A stretch of DNA of 64,000 nt from Gymnothorax reevesii (Eukaryota; Chordata; Actinopteri; Anguilliformes; Muraenidae). Below, one piece after another: positions 11,589 to 54,340 of the stretch. Below the pieces are notes generated by a model. The model was given only the letters and a program-made list of their open reading frames with translations, was not told the DNA's origin and ran no database searches. Each line of letters starts with the position of its first letter. The first letter of the stretch is position 1. The position numbers and the translations under genes are program-made. Location of the stretch: contig CM056573.1 in the NCBI GenBank assembly GCA_029721435.1, forward strand, positions 49,512,501-49,576,500. Reading direction: 5' to 3'.

Positions 11589-12124
11589 GTGATGTGTGAA
11601 GTGACACTTGACTTGTTATTTTGGGTGCGGTCAATAGCCTACATAAAGCCAACAAAAAAACAAAAAGAAAAATGCCACTGCATCAAGAAAAGGGAACTGC
11701 TTGTGAAACAGGAGAGAGAAAAAGAGCCATTAGCGTGTTACGGGCTGGTCTCAGCCGCCGAGAGGTGGTGCGTCATTTGCACTGTCACCGTTCAACAATC
11801 AGTCGGCTGTCTATCCGTGAATGGAACACAGGCACTGTCACTGACCAACCCCCCTTAGTGCAGACAAGAGTGACTATGGTAGTTCAAGAGCACCACATCT
11901 GGTTACAGCCGGTAAGTGGCAGATTCTGGACAACAATTCAAACTGATCATGAAACCAGGGATCCGAGACATCGGAGGGTGAGCACAAGTTCAATTCGACG
12001 CCGTCAATGTGAGCAACACATGCGTGCGCACGGCCCCTACAGGAAACCCAGTTTTTGCCCATTTACGTTCGGCTGCCCTTACCGTGGTCGGTCAGTGACA
12101 GTCCCTGTTTTCCATTCTCAGTGA
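11589..12124 (+). pseudogene. Tc1-like transposase, N-terminal part (left arm)
   Basis: In the frame read from 11621, 'ERKRAISVLRAGLSRREVV' and 'HCHRSTISRL' form a helix-turn-helix. 'TGTVTDQPPL' is the linker that in intact relatives reads TGxxxDxPRxGRPR. 'RRRQCEQHMRAHGPYRKPS' then resembles the second DNA-binding subdomain before the catalytic core. No DDE residues follow. It is a 167-residue remnant that could not transpose. Confidence 0.65.
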
Positions 12125-12334
12125 AAAACAGGGATATGAAGTCCCAATGACACAGAGGCAGGTGCCCCCAGTCAGAAGTGAGGAGTTGACTCCTGTTGAT
12201 TGGCAAAAAATTGGTTTTCTGTAGGGGTCATATGCAAGCATGAGTTGCTCACATAGATGGCGTCAAATGGTACTTGCGCTCGCCCTCAATCGTCTCAGAC
12301 CCCTCATCTCATGACCAATTTGGGTTGCTGTCCT

Positions 12335-12647
12335 TCATCTGTCAAGTACAGGCTGTAACCAGATGTGGCGCTCTTGAGCTGCCATAATCACTCGTGGCTG
12401 CCCTAAGCGGGGTTGGTCAGTGACAGTGCCTGTGTTCCATTCTCGGATAGACAGCCGACTGATTGTTGAATGGTGACAGTGCAAATGACCCACCTCCTCT
12501 CGGCGGCTGAGATCTGCCCGTAACATACCAATGGCTCTTTTTCTCTCTCCTGTGCCACAAGCCGTTCAGTTTTCTTGATGCAGTAGCATTTTTTGTTGGC
12601 TTTATATAGGCTATTGACCACACCCAAAAGAACAAGTCAAGTGTCAC
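12335..12647 (-). pseudogene. Tc1-like transposase, N-terminal part (right arm)
   Basis: This is the inverted partner of the left-arm remnant, split over frames. It shows 'MLRADLSRREEVGHLHCHHS' followed by 'STISRLSIREWNTGTVTDQP' and a linker nearer the consensus (PRLGQPRV) than the left copy. Stops and frameshifts break it. Confidence 0.65.
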
Positions 12648-12830
12648 TGTTCACATCACAAACAGCTCAATGTTTGTTATTACTGAAGTGCTTGGCGCGT
12701 TCACATGGCACGTGTCAGGATTGCAACACCACGCGCTTTTCTTTATTTCCACTCATGCCTCACTGGAAAAGCAATAAAAATCAATCGATTCTTCAATGTG
12801 CTGCAAATACAGCACATACCTCACCGTTGT

Positions 12831-13458
12831 ATATTAAATGGTGCTGAGTATAAAAAGAGAAAACTATCAAGTTGGCATTTGGAAGAGAGCTCACTGTGCC
12901 ATGCCTGAAATCCTAAATCCAACAAGTGGTCATGGATCACAGTGTGCTATAACAAAATGCAGAGTTAAAAAAATTGAGCAGACATTTCCTTTGTACCAAA
13001 TTTTGACAAGGCCTCCACCATCATAATAAGCTGAAAATGAAATATTCTATTGGGAAAAGATTGTATGTGCAGTTTTTTGTTATCAGTGAGTTTTCTGTAT
13101 ATGTTTTTATCTCGTGTGAAAATGGATAGTCTCATAGATATCCTTTATAATGTAGTCTGGGCAATAGATTATCAAGACAAACAAAATGATGTAGTTATTA
13201 ATTATACCCTTAATATCTCCACAAAATCATTACAGACCTCAAGTGCATATTCCGTAAATGTACTATACATATAGTACACTGCCCTATAACCAAGTATCCA
13301 TTTATATAATACTTGTGGTTTCATATCTTCAGATATGGTAAGAATTGAAATGCATCAAAGCTCTGTAAAATTTATCTAAATAACTTGCATGGGATACATC
13401 TTTGATCCGGTAGCTATTGAATAACTTGTCAAATTTGGAGTGACAAGTTTCAACCACC
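12831..13458. other. Unassigned sequence
   Basis: Short open frames only. No motif, RNA gene or element end recognised. Confidence 0.35.
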
Positions 13459-13690
13459 TACTCAGAGAATCGAATCAAAGGCCTGTTGTGGTGCTCAATA
13501 ACGCTATAAAGGCATGTCTTGGTTTCACCTTGGATCCATTTTACAAGGAAATGGTGGCCAGATTTGACAGGACATAAAAGGATTTGAACATTTCAGTTAC
13601 CAGCAAGGTCCACATCATGATTCACCATGTTCCAGAGTTCATTAAGCAACCACAACAGGCCTTTGGGTCGATTCTCTGAGCTAGACTATT
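13459..13690 (+). pseudogene. Possible transposon-ORF fragment flanked by an inverted repeat
   Basis: One frame reads 'NNAIKACLGFTLDPFYKEM', a stop, then 'DLNISVTSKVHIMIHHVPEF'. The pattern 'ISVT.KVH...HV.EF' resembles a segment of long ORFs that I associate with repetitive elements in fish and cnidarians, from memory only. 13459-13498 and 13641-13680 are inverted copies sharing 'caacaggcctttg'. The family could not be named. Confidence 0.3.
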
Positions 13691-13924
13691 TAAAAGGACT
13701 TTTGGCATTTCAACCCTCTGCAGTACATGATATAATAAAAAGATGGTAGGAATTGAATCTTGGTGCGTGAAACTCTAGGCCAAAACCTGCTTTTAAATGA
13801 GCATGAGCTGGCAGTCCCGATCCGTTTCTGACTTAGAATGTTTAGTACATTATGAAGCAAAATTTATAACAATGAAGGTTTCCTACAATTGTGCAGCTGG
13901 AGACTTGAACAATGAAAGAATGGG

Positions 13925-14388
13925 CCAGAAAACATAGCACGACTTGATTTACTCCAGCAGCAAGACTGAAGCTCAACAGATGTGGGCTTGGTTAGTACTT
14001 GGATGGGAGACCACTTGGGAAAATAATGTTGCTGCTGGATGAGGTGTTGGTGGACAGTAGGTCGTGATCTTTCCTCAGGTGGACTAACCCCTAATGTCCC
14101 AGTGCAGTGGTGGGGATACTGTACTGAAAGAGATGCGGTCTTTCAGGTGAGACAATAAACAGAGTTCCTGACTCACTGCGGTCATTGAAGATCCTATGAC
14201 ACACTTTGATAAGATTAGGGGGTTACCTGGTGTCATTGCTAAATTCCAAACCAGCCACCTAATAATGTCCTGATCTGATTGGCTGTGCAATTTGTCCTCA
14301 CGCTCTCTACCTGAAGCCCAAGGGCTCCATTGAAAGAGATTTTGAGCTTAATGGGACTTCCCTGGTTAATTTAATAAAAACAAAATTT
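13925..14388 (+). mobile_element. SINE with 5S rRNA-derived head (SINE3-like)
   Basis: 13990-14012 reads 'gttagtacttggatgggaga' then 'cc'. This is the 5S rRNA internal promoter box C region, preceded by a diverged box A area ('gactgaagctcaacag'). The body follows the SINE3 layout: 'gtgcagtggtggggatactg', 'cggtctttcaggtgagac', 'ttcctgactcactgcggtca'. These are internal modules of 5S-derived fish SINEs. The tail ends near 'ctggttaatttaataaa'. It is not a functional 5S gene, because the 5S part is diverged and fused to a SINE body. Confidence 0.8.
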
Positions 14389-14860
14389 TAAAAATTCAAC
14401 TTGGTTAACTTGGTTAACTTTAAGGGAAAACATGAACAATTGTTCAGAATTGTATAGTTGGGCTATTTATGCAATTTTACACAAACTTCCTTTAAAGCCA
14501 TCATTAAATCAATTAATTTAAACCCTTTTTTCAATTCATTTTAACTCACGTTGGCTATAAATAACCAGTTTACACTTTAAAAACACAGGCACCCCTCCCC
14601 CCCTCCACGTACAAACGCACACACACCACCACCATCATCACCACCACCAAAATGCCAACAATGACTATTTAAACAAACAAATTAAAAACTAGATGATGCG
14701 CACTCTATAGAGATACTAACCCACGCCTCCTGTGGCCGAGCTGTCGCGTGGACAGACACACACACACACACACACAGACAGACGGTGCTAAACTGTATAC
14801 CCACGCCGCCTCGTCGGGCATGGGTAAAAAGTGAGATGCTTAAATTTAACAACAACGTAT
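14389..14860. repeat. Simple repeats and a short dispersed repeat
   Basis: 14590-14650 is C/A-rich with CCA repeats. 14752-14785 holds ACAC and GACAGACA runs. Flanking text 'acccacgcctcctgtgg' and 'acccacgccgcctcgtcgg' suggests a small repeat unit with a degenerate microsatellite inside. A direct copy of 'ttggttaact' lies at about 14400-14420. Confidence 0.45.
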
Positions 14861-15339
14861 GTACATTTTATTCACAACAAAACAAGACTCAGAGTTGTGG
14901 GTTCAAAACAAGTTAAGAAGGCTATACTAGGCCTGCAGCAGATATAAACAAAGATAATGACTTTTGCAGATAAAACCAAAACAACAACAACAAAAAAGGT
15001 ATTGCGGAGAATCAATGAGCTAGGTTATCACAGGTCTGGTATGATGGCAAGGAAATTTAATCAAGAAGAAAGAACCCATTTCTTATAAACATCTTATTAG
15101 AAACTTCATCAACTAAAGAATGAAATAAATAATGAATACAGTTTTGTCACACACGATTGGTTGTCACTAGTCATGAAAGCACAATGATAACAGCAGTATA
15201 GCCTGACACATTGCACATTTTTAAACAAGAGACGTCGTAGATAGCAAATTAATAAGATTCACAAATAGCGCTGCTCGAGCTTCATGAATGAAGGTAATAC
15301 AAATAAATTGACCTTCATTGTTTATGTGCATGTTTTCTG
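14861..15339. other. Unassigned AT-rich sequence
   Basis: No exon, RNA gene or repeat boundary seen. Confidence 0.35.
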
Positions 15340-15455
15340 TATTTTCTTTGGTGGCCCGATCGGGCCACTAAAATTGATCAATCCTGGAAATCTGGTGGCC
15401 TGAGAGCAAATTTTGGTGGCCCCGGGCCACCGCTTATGTCAAGCTCTGTATTATG
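15340..15455. repeat. Dispersed 'gggccacc' repeat, copy 1
   Basis: 'ggtggcccgatcgggccac' and 'ggtggccccgggccaccgc' with 'gtcaagctctg' resemble, in opposite orientation, the text near 47535-47640 ('gggctcgacattc', 'ggtccggttgggccac'). They appear to be two copies of one family. Confidence 0.45.
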
Positions 15456-18400
15456 TGTGTGTGTTTTTTTTTTTTTCAATAAACTGGTAGGAAGTTTCAG
15501 CTTGCATCAAAACTTGTTGATGTTGAATGTGAGGTAAAATTTTATTTTGACTAATTCTTGCCAAATCCCTCGAACACCCTTTTGTTCAAAACCATACACA
15601 AAGCTTCAGATGTTAACTTTCAAGCTTGATTCTCAATCACAGGGTGAATGTAGGAGTATTACACAACTTGTGCTAAACCATTGCTGTCTGGTGGTCTGGA
15701 ATGCGAGATCTTCAATTCTGAGTATTTCCATGAACATTTGAGTGTTCAGTCAAGAGCACTCTAACTATACATTTAGAAACACATCTTTTGAAAGGATTAA
15801 AGAACAAATTCCTTACATGCTGATAAATGTCAATTGGACGGGCAACTAGGATGCGGAGTTGAACTGAAATTGATTTTTCGTAAGAAAATGGATCCTGGAG
15901 GAATCTGGCGAGTTGCTGCTGCCATCTGCAGGCAAAATATATGTTGCTTATTTCAGTGTATATTTTTTAGGAGAGAGCTGGATTTGCAGATTACAAAATT
16001 TTGTCCAATTAGTCATCGAAAAGCATTTATATTTGGGTCATTCTTTCAGTATTTTTTTTTTTTTTTTTTTGGTCTCACCCTTTAAGATTTGAAAAAAATA
16101 TTATTTTGTCAAACATCTGTACCAACAGATTGTGGTTTTACTACCCACAATACCAACTAAACAGAAGACCCAAGTTAACCAGTTGTGTCATCTGCCATCC
16201 CCACCATACCAAAAGACTAAGTCCTCTACTTCAGAAACAAGCATAACAGAATGGTTCTCTTCTGATCGGGAAGCTTATAAATATGGATGCCACAATGTCT
16301 ATACTTTAGGTGTGATGTGTTTAAACATTCAAATTGGTTTAATTTTTTGGTCCTTAAACCTTAATTTGCAAAACAGGAAACTACACACACCAAGTTCTTC
16401 TGAACACTATAGGTTGAATAGACTGTGTTTTTTTGCCTCTTGGTGGATTACCCCACTGATGAAAGCTCATGACCGAAATTTACAATGAGTTGATCAGGAT
16501 GCTTAAGGAAAGAAAACTTCTGATCCCTTCATTGATTCTACACAAACGATCATCTAGAACTCCGTCACAATTACTATATCACCACAATGCTGAATCAATT
16601 TTATGAACAACTGAGGGATGAGTTTCCGCAACAGAAATGAACTTCTTCATGGTTGGAGATATGCTGATTTGGTTTTGCCATTCAGGATGAATCTCACCGC
16701 TTGAAAAAATCATTGACCTCCAGTCATCTGTTTATAGATTTTTGGAGGGACAGTCTTTGGAGCTAATCAGCATAATTATGATACAATTTCAGACAGCCTG
16801 ACCGCCAAAATGACTGAGGTCCTTCTCTTTGAAAGGCAGTGCACACAGTTCCTTGAAATGAAATAGGAAACTTTTTTGGGATGTGTTCTACTGCACAGAT
16901 GGTTTTGCTGAGTTACACAAAAATGGTAAAGCCTTATGGAACCTTCAATTGAAAGACTTTGCTATAGAAGCAAATTAGAACTTTTGTATCTACACAACAA
17001 AGAATTAAACTATGTTGTTCTGATAACGTGTGAATAGGCACAAACCTAAAAGACACGTTGAGCAGTAAGGTGTAACAGATTTAAGATGCAACTAGCAAAG
17101 AGGCGATTAATTGGAGAAAGCTCTTGAATCCAAGTGACTTTCCTTTTACAGGTATTTATCAAGGTTAGGAGAAGATATTAACGATTAAGACTCCATAATA
17201 ACCAATCCTGCTGACTGAGTTCTTTAAATTACCTTCTCAGTTACACTGGTGAATTTCTAACAAGAAAGATTAATATCTTTTTAATGGTGTGAATTCAATG
17301 GTAAAAAATACTGCATGAAATTAATATCAGTTATTATTCTCAAAACATTTATATGTCATTATTGGTGAATATGGAGAAATTGCAATTTAGTCTGAATTTT
17401 ATACATAGAGAACGAAGCATGATCCATTCTGTGCAAACCAAATGGTCACCAGTTATTCTGGTTCAGAGCAAGCAAATGACTGACAAGCATGTGTTTCTGC
17501 ATCTGCAACTTTGATTCCTTTACCAAATGTACTGCATCTTTCCCCAAATCAGCCAATACATGGATGCTTGATCCTAACAAATACGAAAGAGAAAAAATAG
17601 TGCAAGTGCTCATAAAATCATCTACACCTCTGACCTGGTTTTAGTGCCATATTTGGAAATATTTATACTGTGTGCTTGTATTAAATATACTCCCAGATTT
17701 GTGACATTGCCACAATTGCTCATACACCCTGTTGGAGAAACTGTCTTTGGGAGGCCAACGTAAAGAAGAGTTTTTGATCATTCAGATGTAATACACGTGG
17801 CACAGAAAGGTTTCAAATAAACTTACTAATCTGACAATAACCAAGAAACATGATATTTTACAAAGAATAAACAGAAAGTTCTCTTAAATTAATTTTTTCA
17901 ATAAAAGAACATTTTTATTCAGTGAATTGTCAACAATACTTTGTATCAACATATTACATTAGAAGGAGATTACAGGCAGTGAATTATTTTTTCTTCAGAT
18001 GCCTCTCGAGTCATACAAAAAAGTTAAAAAGTTAAATATAAAAATCATAAGTCTCAACATTGTACTTTATTTTTGTTAAATAAAAACAAAGAGATAATGA
18101 ATAATTACATGCATTTTCCCCGTTTCTGATTCAGTAGGCCTATACCATGACGTATGAAACTTTCACTTAAATTACACATGCATAATTCATTTTTTTCAAG
18201 ATACATGGAATTACACACCATAGAGCACCATTGACAATACATTTTTAATTTAAATGGGACTTCTTTAATTTGAAAAAAATATCCCACAAAAATATTGGGA
18301 ACCATAGTTAAAAGCATTTACGTAACGTTCATTGAGCAAGTTAATGTTTGAAATAAAGAAGCACAGACTGCATTCAAAACGTATCAGAACACAAAAATTT

Positions 18401-20340
18401 ACACAAACAAAGGTCGAAATCCTGGGTTACAAAACATATTGTATCAAAGTACCATGGTTAACAATGAAAAAGTGAATTTAAAAAGTTGAGTGCAGAAATC
18501 AAACTTAGATAAGTTCGTTTCCAGGAATTCTTCAAATTCAAAATAAGCCAGAAATTTTGCTGGCGGCAGCATAAGTGAAGGCTAACAGTTGGATATAGAA
18601 ATTTTACAGAAACAAAAATGTACCTTAAGTCTTGCGGTTTGTGGTAATAGAACAACTTTTTCCAATTTCAGAAATCGATTACGACCGATCCCATGAGTCA
18701 CAATGTTGTTGTTAAACGATTTGGTGCAGCGTTCTGGAGTTCGGTTCTACTTTCATTCGCATTTCACAGAAAATTAATTTGAAAACATTAATTTTTAAAA
18801 TCGCACATCAAGGTCAAAAGAACACATTTCCGCCACGGTCGCTTATATGATGGAGCTGAATTACGTCGTCAGCACTTTGAAACTTTCTTTTAAAAATTGT
18901 CTAAAGTTTAAAACTCGAGAAATCATGATGATGCGGCATTGCAGTGTGAATAACATGGCAGATCGCAGTCAACTGTTTACCCCTCCACTTTCAAACAAAC
19001 CATTTAATATCGCACCTCTTCATTGAAGAAAATGTCCAGAAAAACGCCTAGCCATACCCTATAGCTGCAATAGGGTATAGCTATAGGCTTGTTCTACCCA
19101 ACATGGAGGTTCTATTTCAAAGCTGAAAGGGGAATCTTCCATCGCAGCCAACTTCCAATAAAAATTTCAACATGAATGTATGCATTTGTGAGCAGTTAGG
19201 TTACTCTGTTGAAAAGAACACTGCCAAACGCCTTCTATATAAGAGTTTCAACCAAATTTCCGTTTATTTTTTAACGAATGCAACAACAGGAAAAAAGGGG
19301 GAAAATGTCAAAAAGGAACCCTAATGGGCGATTATATAAATTGAATGCTGCTCGTATTTTGAGGGTTTTCGTCACCTAAAAGTCAAATAGAATAGAATCA
19401 ATACTCTAAACAAAGACAAACACGCTGTAATAGTTTTTAGGTTACCAGCAAGCAACTGTACAACGAATGAAAATGAGATCATTCGCTCAGAAAGAACATA
19501 TGGGAATAAGAATGTACCAGTCCAGAAAATACAGTAAACTGCCTTCAAAATATTAATATCTTTCTTGAAAACAATCAATTTCGATAATGTAGCCAACAAG
19601 TATCTATTACAACGAACGCGAAATATCGCCCACAACTATCTACAGACCAAGAATTGCCGATCTGACTGTCGATCGAACAGCAGTCTTTCAAGACACTGCT
19701 AAACAGTCAGTGATTTGACAGATTTTCTTCAAATAAATGATTTTTAAAAATACCTTTTATCCAGATTGATTCACAACGGACTTCAGAACCACCAATGAAA
19801 TGAATGTAAAGTGAGACAGCCGGTAAAAAGTAGTGGCATATACTGCTTTCTGATTGGAGCATTCTTTCCTCCAATCAAATCCTTTGGGACAACAACATTG
19901 AGAATGGAGTTAAAATACAAATGGTTGGTGAAACTACTGTAGGCAACGGAACGGACTATATGTGCCATGAAGGAACACAGAATTAGTTCATCACACAAAC
20001 AGCATAATTTTAGCAGAAAAAAATTACGCCGTTCAACCGATTTCAAGCGGTGTGAATGCGATTTGCATGATCACTGAACCTGGTCAAGTCGCGGTGAAGT
20101 CACTGTATATAGGCTACGTCTGATGCAGCATATGCATGTCTATTTTAACTTAATTTCAACTTGATTTTGTTATCTCGAGAGCCAACAAACTGCGGAAATC
20201 TGGCGCTCCATACATAAACCAGGACGATATTTACAGCGAATCATATGACTGATCAGAAATTACAAATAGTTGCAGCTCTATCATTACGAGAGTTTGACAT
20301 TTTTGCGACCTTATAATATCCAAGTAGGCATTTCTGAGCA
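15456..20340. other. Long unassigned stretch upstream of the gene
   Basis: No exon with splice support was found. Poly-T tracts lie near 15464-15477 and 16052-16070. A small hairpin at about 19055-19090 uses 'ccctatagctgcaatagg'. Open frames here (for example 16132-16488 and 19372-19635) contain no known domain. Confidence 0.35.
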
Positions 20341-20391
20341 TTTTCTTGAAAGTCGCAGTGGTTAGGCCGCCTGACCCCTGACCTCGGGGCG

Positions 20392-20658
20392 GTGCCTCAA
20401 GCGTGGTATAAATCTGTTACCAAGCGCCTCCCAATTGCTGGTTGTCGACTCTACTTGCTACTCCCAGTGTCATGGCGCCGGTGGAAACGTTTGCAGTTGC
20501 CACAGTGTAACGACGCAAATGGCGCCTACAGTGACGTTGTGTTGCACAAAGAGGAAATGTTTAGTTTGCATCCGAATGGGGGAGAGGAAGCATTTGAAGA
20601 ATGTCGTGTGTGCCGCTGTCACATAGGAAAGTCCAGCTCTTTAAGCACTTTTATATAA
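20392..20658 (+). other. Unassigned Cys-containing open frame
   Basis: The 88-residue frame ends with 'NGGEEAFEECRVCRCHIG', a C-x-x-C-x-C pattern a little like a von Willebrand C module. It lies in a locally GC-richer patch about 1.7 kb upstream of the gene. There is no signal peptide, no clear splice donor after the motif and no partner exon. I cannot name it, and chance is at least as likely. Confidence 0.15.
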
Positions 20659-21359
20659 TTGTGTATGTTAAAAACATGCCCAACGCAGCCAGCATTTTCA
20701 CTGTTTCCTGTTGAGTTAGAAATCTCACGAACCCAATTGAAAAACCGACTGAATGTAGCCTTGGCCTATTATTCCTACGCAGTTAATCTTCATGTGTTTG
20801 GACTTCGAACCTAAAGCTTGCCCTTTTTTGTCCAGAATAGCCTAAATATGTTACCAGAAATATGCATCACAAATAAATCAGAAGCCCTTGCGGTAAAAAC
20901 TTGATAGGGTCGATTTCTGATGGTTAACGTAAGCAAGACTACGACGGGATCAAGTATACCTCATTAAACGTAAGTATGCTTGCACTCCGCACACACACTT
21001 ACAACAATCTAACTATTAATTAAAATGATGACATAAACTCACAAATATATCAATTATTGAAAATTTCCCACAAATTACAAGACTTGATTGGGCCAGTTTA
21101 TTAAATCTCCTTGTACTTGTAATTTGTTTAGACGACTAAGTGGAAATAGCCCCTGCAGTGCGAGAAAGAATTTTCGGTCACAAACGACATATAAACTGCT
21201 TCTTGGGCTGAATCGATTCTTGCTTCAAGAATGGACCTTTCTTTGTGTAATTTCTGTTTAGAAATCAGATTTCACCCCTGTTCTGTTACAACTGGAAATG
21301 CTATTCGTCTGACCAGCAGTTCTGTGTGCACTTAAAGAAGTAGCATTTTGTTGCTTAAT

Positions 21360-21560
21360 TGTTTCTAACGCCTTTGGCAACGACAGATTTTATTGGTACG
21401 GCAGTCGATTTCTAGGGATTAGAATAAGGATTCGGGATTATGGTTTGGGGTTAGGGTTTGGTTTGGGCAGGGCTTGAAATGGGAACTGCCGTGCCTCTCC
21501 TCATTGAAAAGGTGCAATACCCATAGCAACTGCCATGCCTATAACTAGGCAGTAGTCAGA
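21360..21560. repeat. Dispersed 'ggtacggcag' repeat, copy 1
   Basis: 'attggtacggcagtcgat', 'gggattatggtttggggtta' and 'gcttgaaatgggaactgccg' parallel the text at 48690-48850 ('ttgatacgacagttgat', 'gggattatggttagg', 'cttgaaatggggactgccg') in the same order and orientation. Confidence 0.6.
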
Positions 21561-21899
21561 ACAAGTTGCAAGCTAAACATTTTGCTCATTATCAATATGT
21601 AATAAAATACAATATATAAGTCAATGTAACGTACATTTACCACCGGAACCATTTTTAGCGAACAATTTCTGAAAATTCCATTATTTGCAGGCTACTGAGC
21701 AACACTTGACCCCCCAAATAGCGAGTACACAATGCTGTTTTACTACATCATCCAACAGCCAATTGAAAAGCGGGACACAAAAGAAAGACACTCCAATTTG
21801 ACCATGGAGGATGACACGAAATCCTTTTAGCGTACACAGGTTTCTCAAATACCCCTCCCCCTTCAATTCTGCCCCTACTCTGGTTCCCATGCCATTTTC

Positions 21900-52626
<30,727 letters not shown>

Positions 52627-53099
52627 GTAAGTGACCCATCCCATAGTGCTTTGCATGGCTCTGCCTGGCTGCACTGCTGGTGGATTGTACATTAGGCCTG
52701 AATATTTTGTCCATGGCAAATGTTATTTTAGCGGTCTGTCAAATCACATCGTCGTTGAATTATAATAATGAGCACATAAATTTTAAGATTTACCTCCAAA
52801 CTAGGTGAACAGGACAGGAATTTGATACTTTTTTTTTTTTGCATTTCCTCCCTTTTTCCGCACCCTGAGCACAGCCAAGCTATTTTGCTCCCTGAAAAGT
52901 GACCTGCTCCCATTGACTTGGCAGGAAGATGCCGTGAAAGGCGATTCCTCAGAATCACAGAGCGAAAAGCTCTTGCTTCTTTACACTTTGCAGCGGCAAC
53001 AACAATTACACACTACCTGTTTTGTCGGAGAATCGTACTGCAAGCATTCAGTTTAGTTTTGTACAGCTACAGGTGCCTGGCCAACCTGAAGTGGTCACT
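52627..53099 (+). other. Sequence downstream of exon 11, no exon found
   Basis: Presumably the start of intron 11. Poly-T near 52830-52840. No KH3 coding text seen. Confidence 0.45.
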
Positions 53100-53290
53100 A
53101 CAGAGAGATGGGCTTAACCCCCATTGTCTTGCGTGAGGCTGCGCCAATCGTTGCCTTGCCCATGCTGACCACCTGCCATAGCTGGTAATGGCATGGCTGG
53201 GATTCGAACACCTGACCACAGGGCTACAGTCTTGTTATTAAACAATTGGCCACACAGCTGCTCTGTGGCCAAGTGTGTATTATTCCGTTA
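53100..53290 (-). mobile_element. tRNA-derived SINE, minus strand
   Basis: Read in reverse, it has a box B-like 'gtgttcgaatcccagcc' (53209-53200 core) after a 'tgtggccaattg' head with box A-like character. It then continues 'gccatgccattaccagc' into a tail near 'gcctcacgcaagacaat'. The TTCGAATCC core is the classic RNA polymerase III box B. It is not a tRNA gene, as no cloverleaf could be drawn. Confidence 0.6.
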
Positions 53291-53299
53291 TTTGCAAGT

Positions 53300-54340
53300 A
53301 TGGTGCTGTTAAGTGTAGCATTTGCCATTGGAATTAGTCTCCGTTAACTCCTTTATTGGAAATCCCAAGAGCTGTCTCTGCTTGTGAAGCATCCCATCAC
53401 TTGGCTTGAACATCAAGACGCTCATCAGAGAAATGGCAAAAAGATTTGTTGCGGTCAAATCAACTATTGGTATTTTCTTGAAAAGAAAGAATGCCCCAGT
53501 GAGCTCAGGAACACCAAAAGGCGCTTGTGTCTATGGGTAACAAATGTTTTGCATGTCTGAAGATTTTTGTTCTTAGGTGAAAACCTCTTCTCAGTAGTTA
53601 GCCAGATCAAGAGCATTCTTTAGGAGGAAGGCATTCTTGTGTTTAAGTCAATGATCAGGAGAAGACTTCTTGAAAATACATACAGATGGTTTATTTTAAG
53701 ATGTATACCATTTGTAAGGTTGAAAAGGAGGAAGTTTTATCTAGTTAGAATCCAAAAAATGGCTGTACAGTTCTGTATGAACATCCTATGGACTTGAGTG
53801 CAAGGTCAACTTATAACAGAATGAGTGGAAGATGTCTGTGAAGAAAGGAGGGAACTACTCATGCTTTGAAGCTCACTTCGTCATATAAGAAGCGTGGTCA
53901 TGTGTGGGCACATTTGGCTGCAAATGAAACTGGTTCCGTTCTAATTATTGACAACCTGACTGCTCTGGGGACGAAAGATTCGGGATGAATTCTGAGTTAA
54001 ATAGGGCTATAATATCCGATGAGATGCTGCCGAAGACTTCAAAACTTATTTTATGGTGTTTCACAGTGTTGATGGTCAATGGCCTGAACCATTTAGCAAA
54101 AGCAAACAGGGACTTATTCAAGGCAATAAGTGGAATGTTACACAACAGCCAATCGGTCACCTGAATCCAACTGAGCATGCATTTCACATGCTGAAGGCAA
54201 AATGCGCCAAGACAGGCAGGACTTGAAGACCACTGTAGGGAAGGGGTCTTGTGATATGAGTCACTGACTCAAGAAGCCATTGACTACAAGGCACTTCCAA
54301 CTAAACATTAAAAATAATGTACAACCCCAACAAGAGGCCC
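53300..54340 (+). mobile_element. Decayed Tc1-like transposase remnant
   Basis: Heavily broken coding text is still legible: 'EMAKRFVAVKSTIG' near 53430, and near 54120-54210 'KWNVTQQPI', 'HLNPTEHAFHMLKAKCAK'. The second matches the Tc1 catalytic Glu region (consensus SPDLNPTEHAFHLLK). Stops and frameshifts are too many for function. Ends were not located. Confidence 0.65.

Larger units (their letters stand above)
11424..12830. mobile_element. Large inverted pair of truncated Tc1-like transposons
   Basis: 11424-12055 is repeated in reverse orientation at about 12205-12830. Both outer ends carry 'caacggtgaggtatgt', and both arms carry 'gatttttattgcttttccag' and 'catgtgaacgcgccaag' inward. Each arm encodes the N-terminal half of a Tc1-like transposase, pointing inward. 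By eye the arms look roughly 85% alike. The centre (about 12056-12204) is single-copy, except that 'gtccctgttttccattctca' echoes arm sequence. The catalytic half is absent from both arms. Confidence 0.75.

Noticed and set aside
13985..14030. 5S rRNA gene
   Set aside because: Only part of the 5S sequence is conserved and it runs directly into a SINE body, so it is a SINE head, not a functional rRNA gene.
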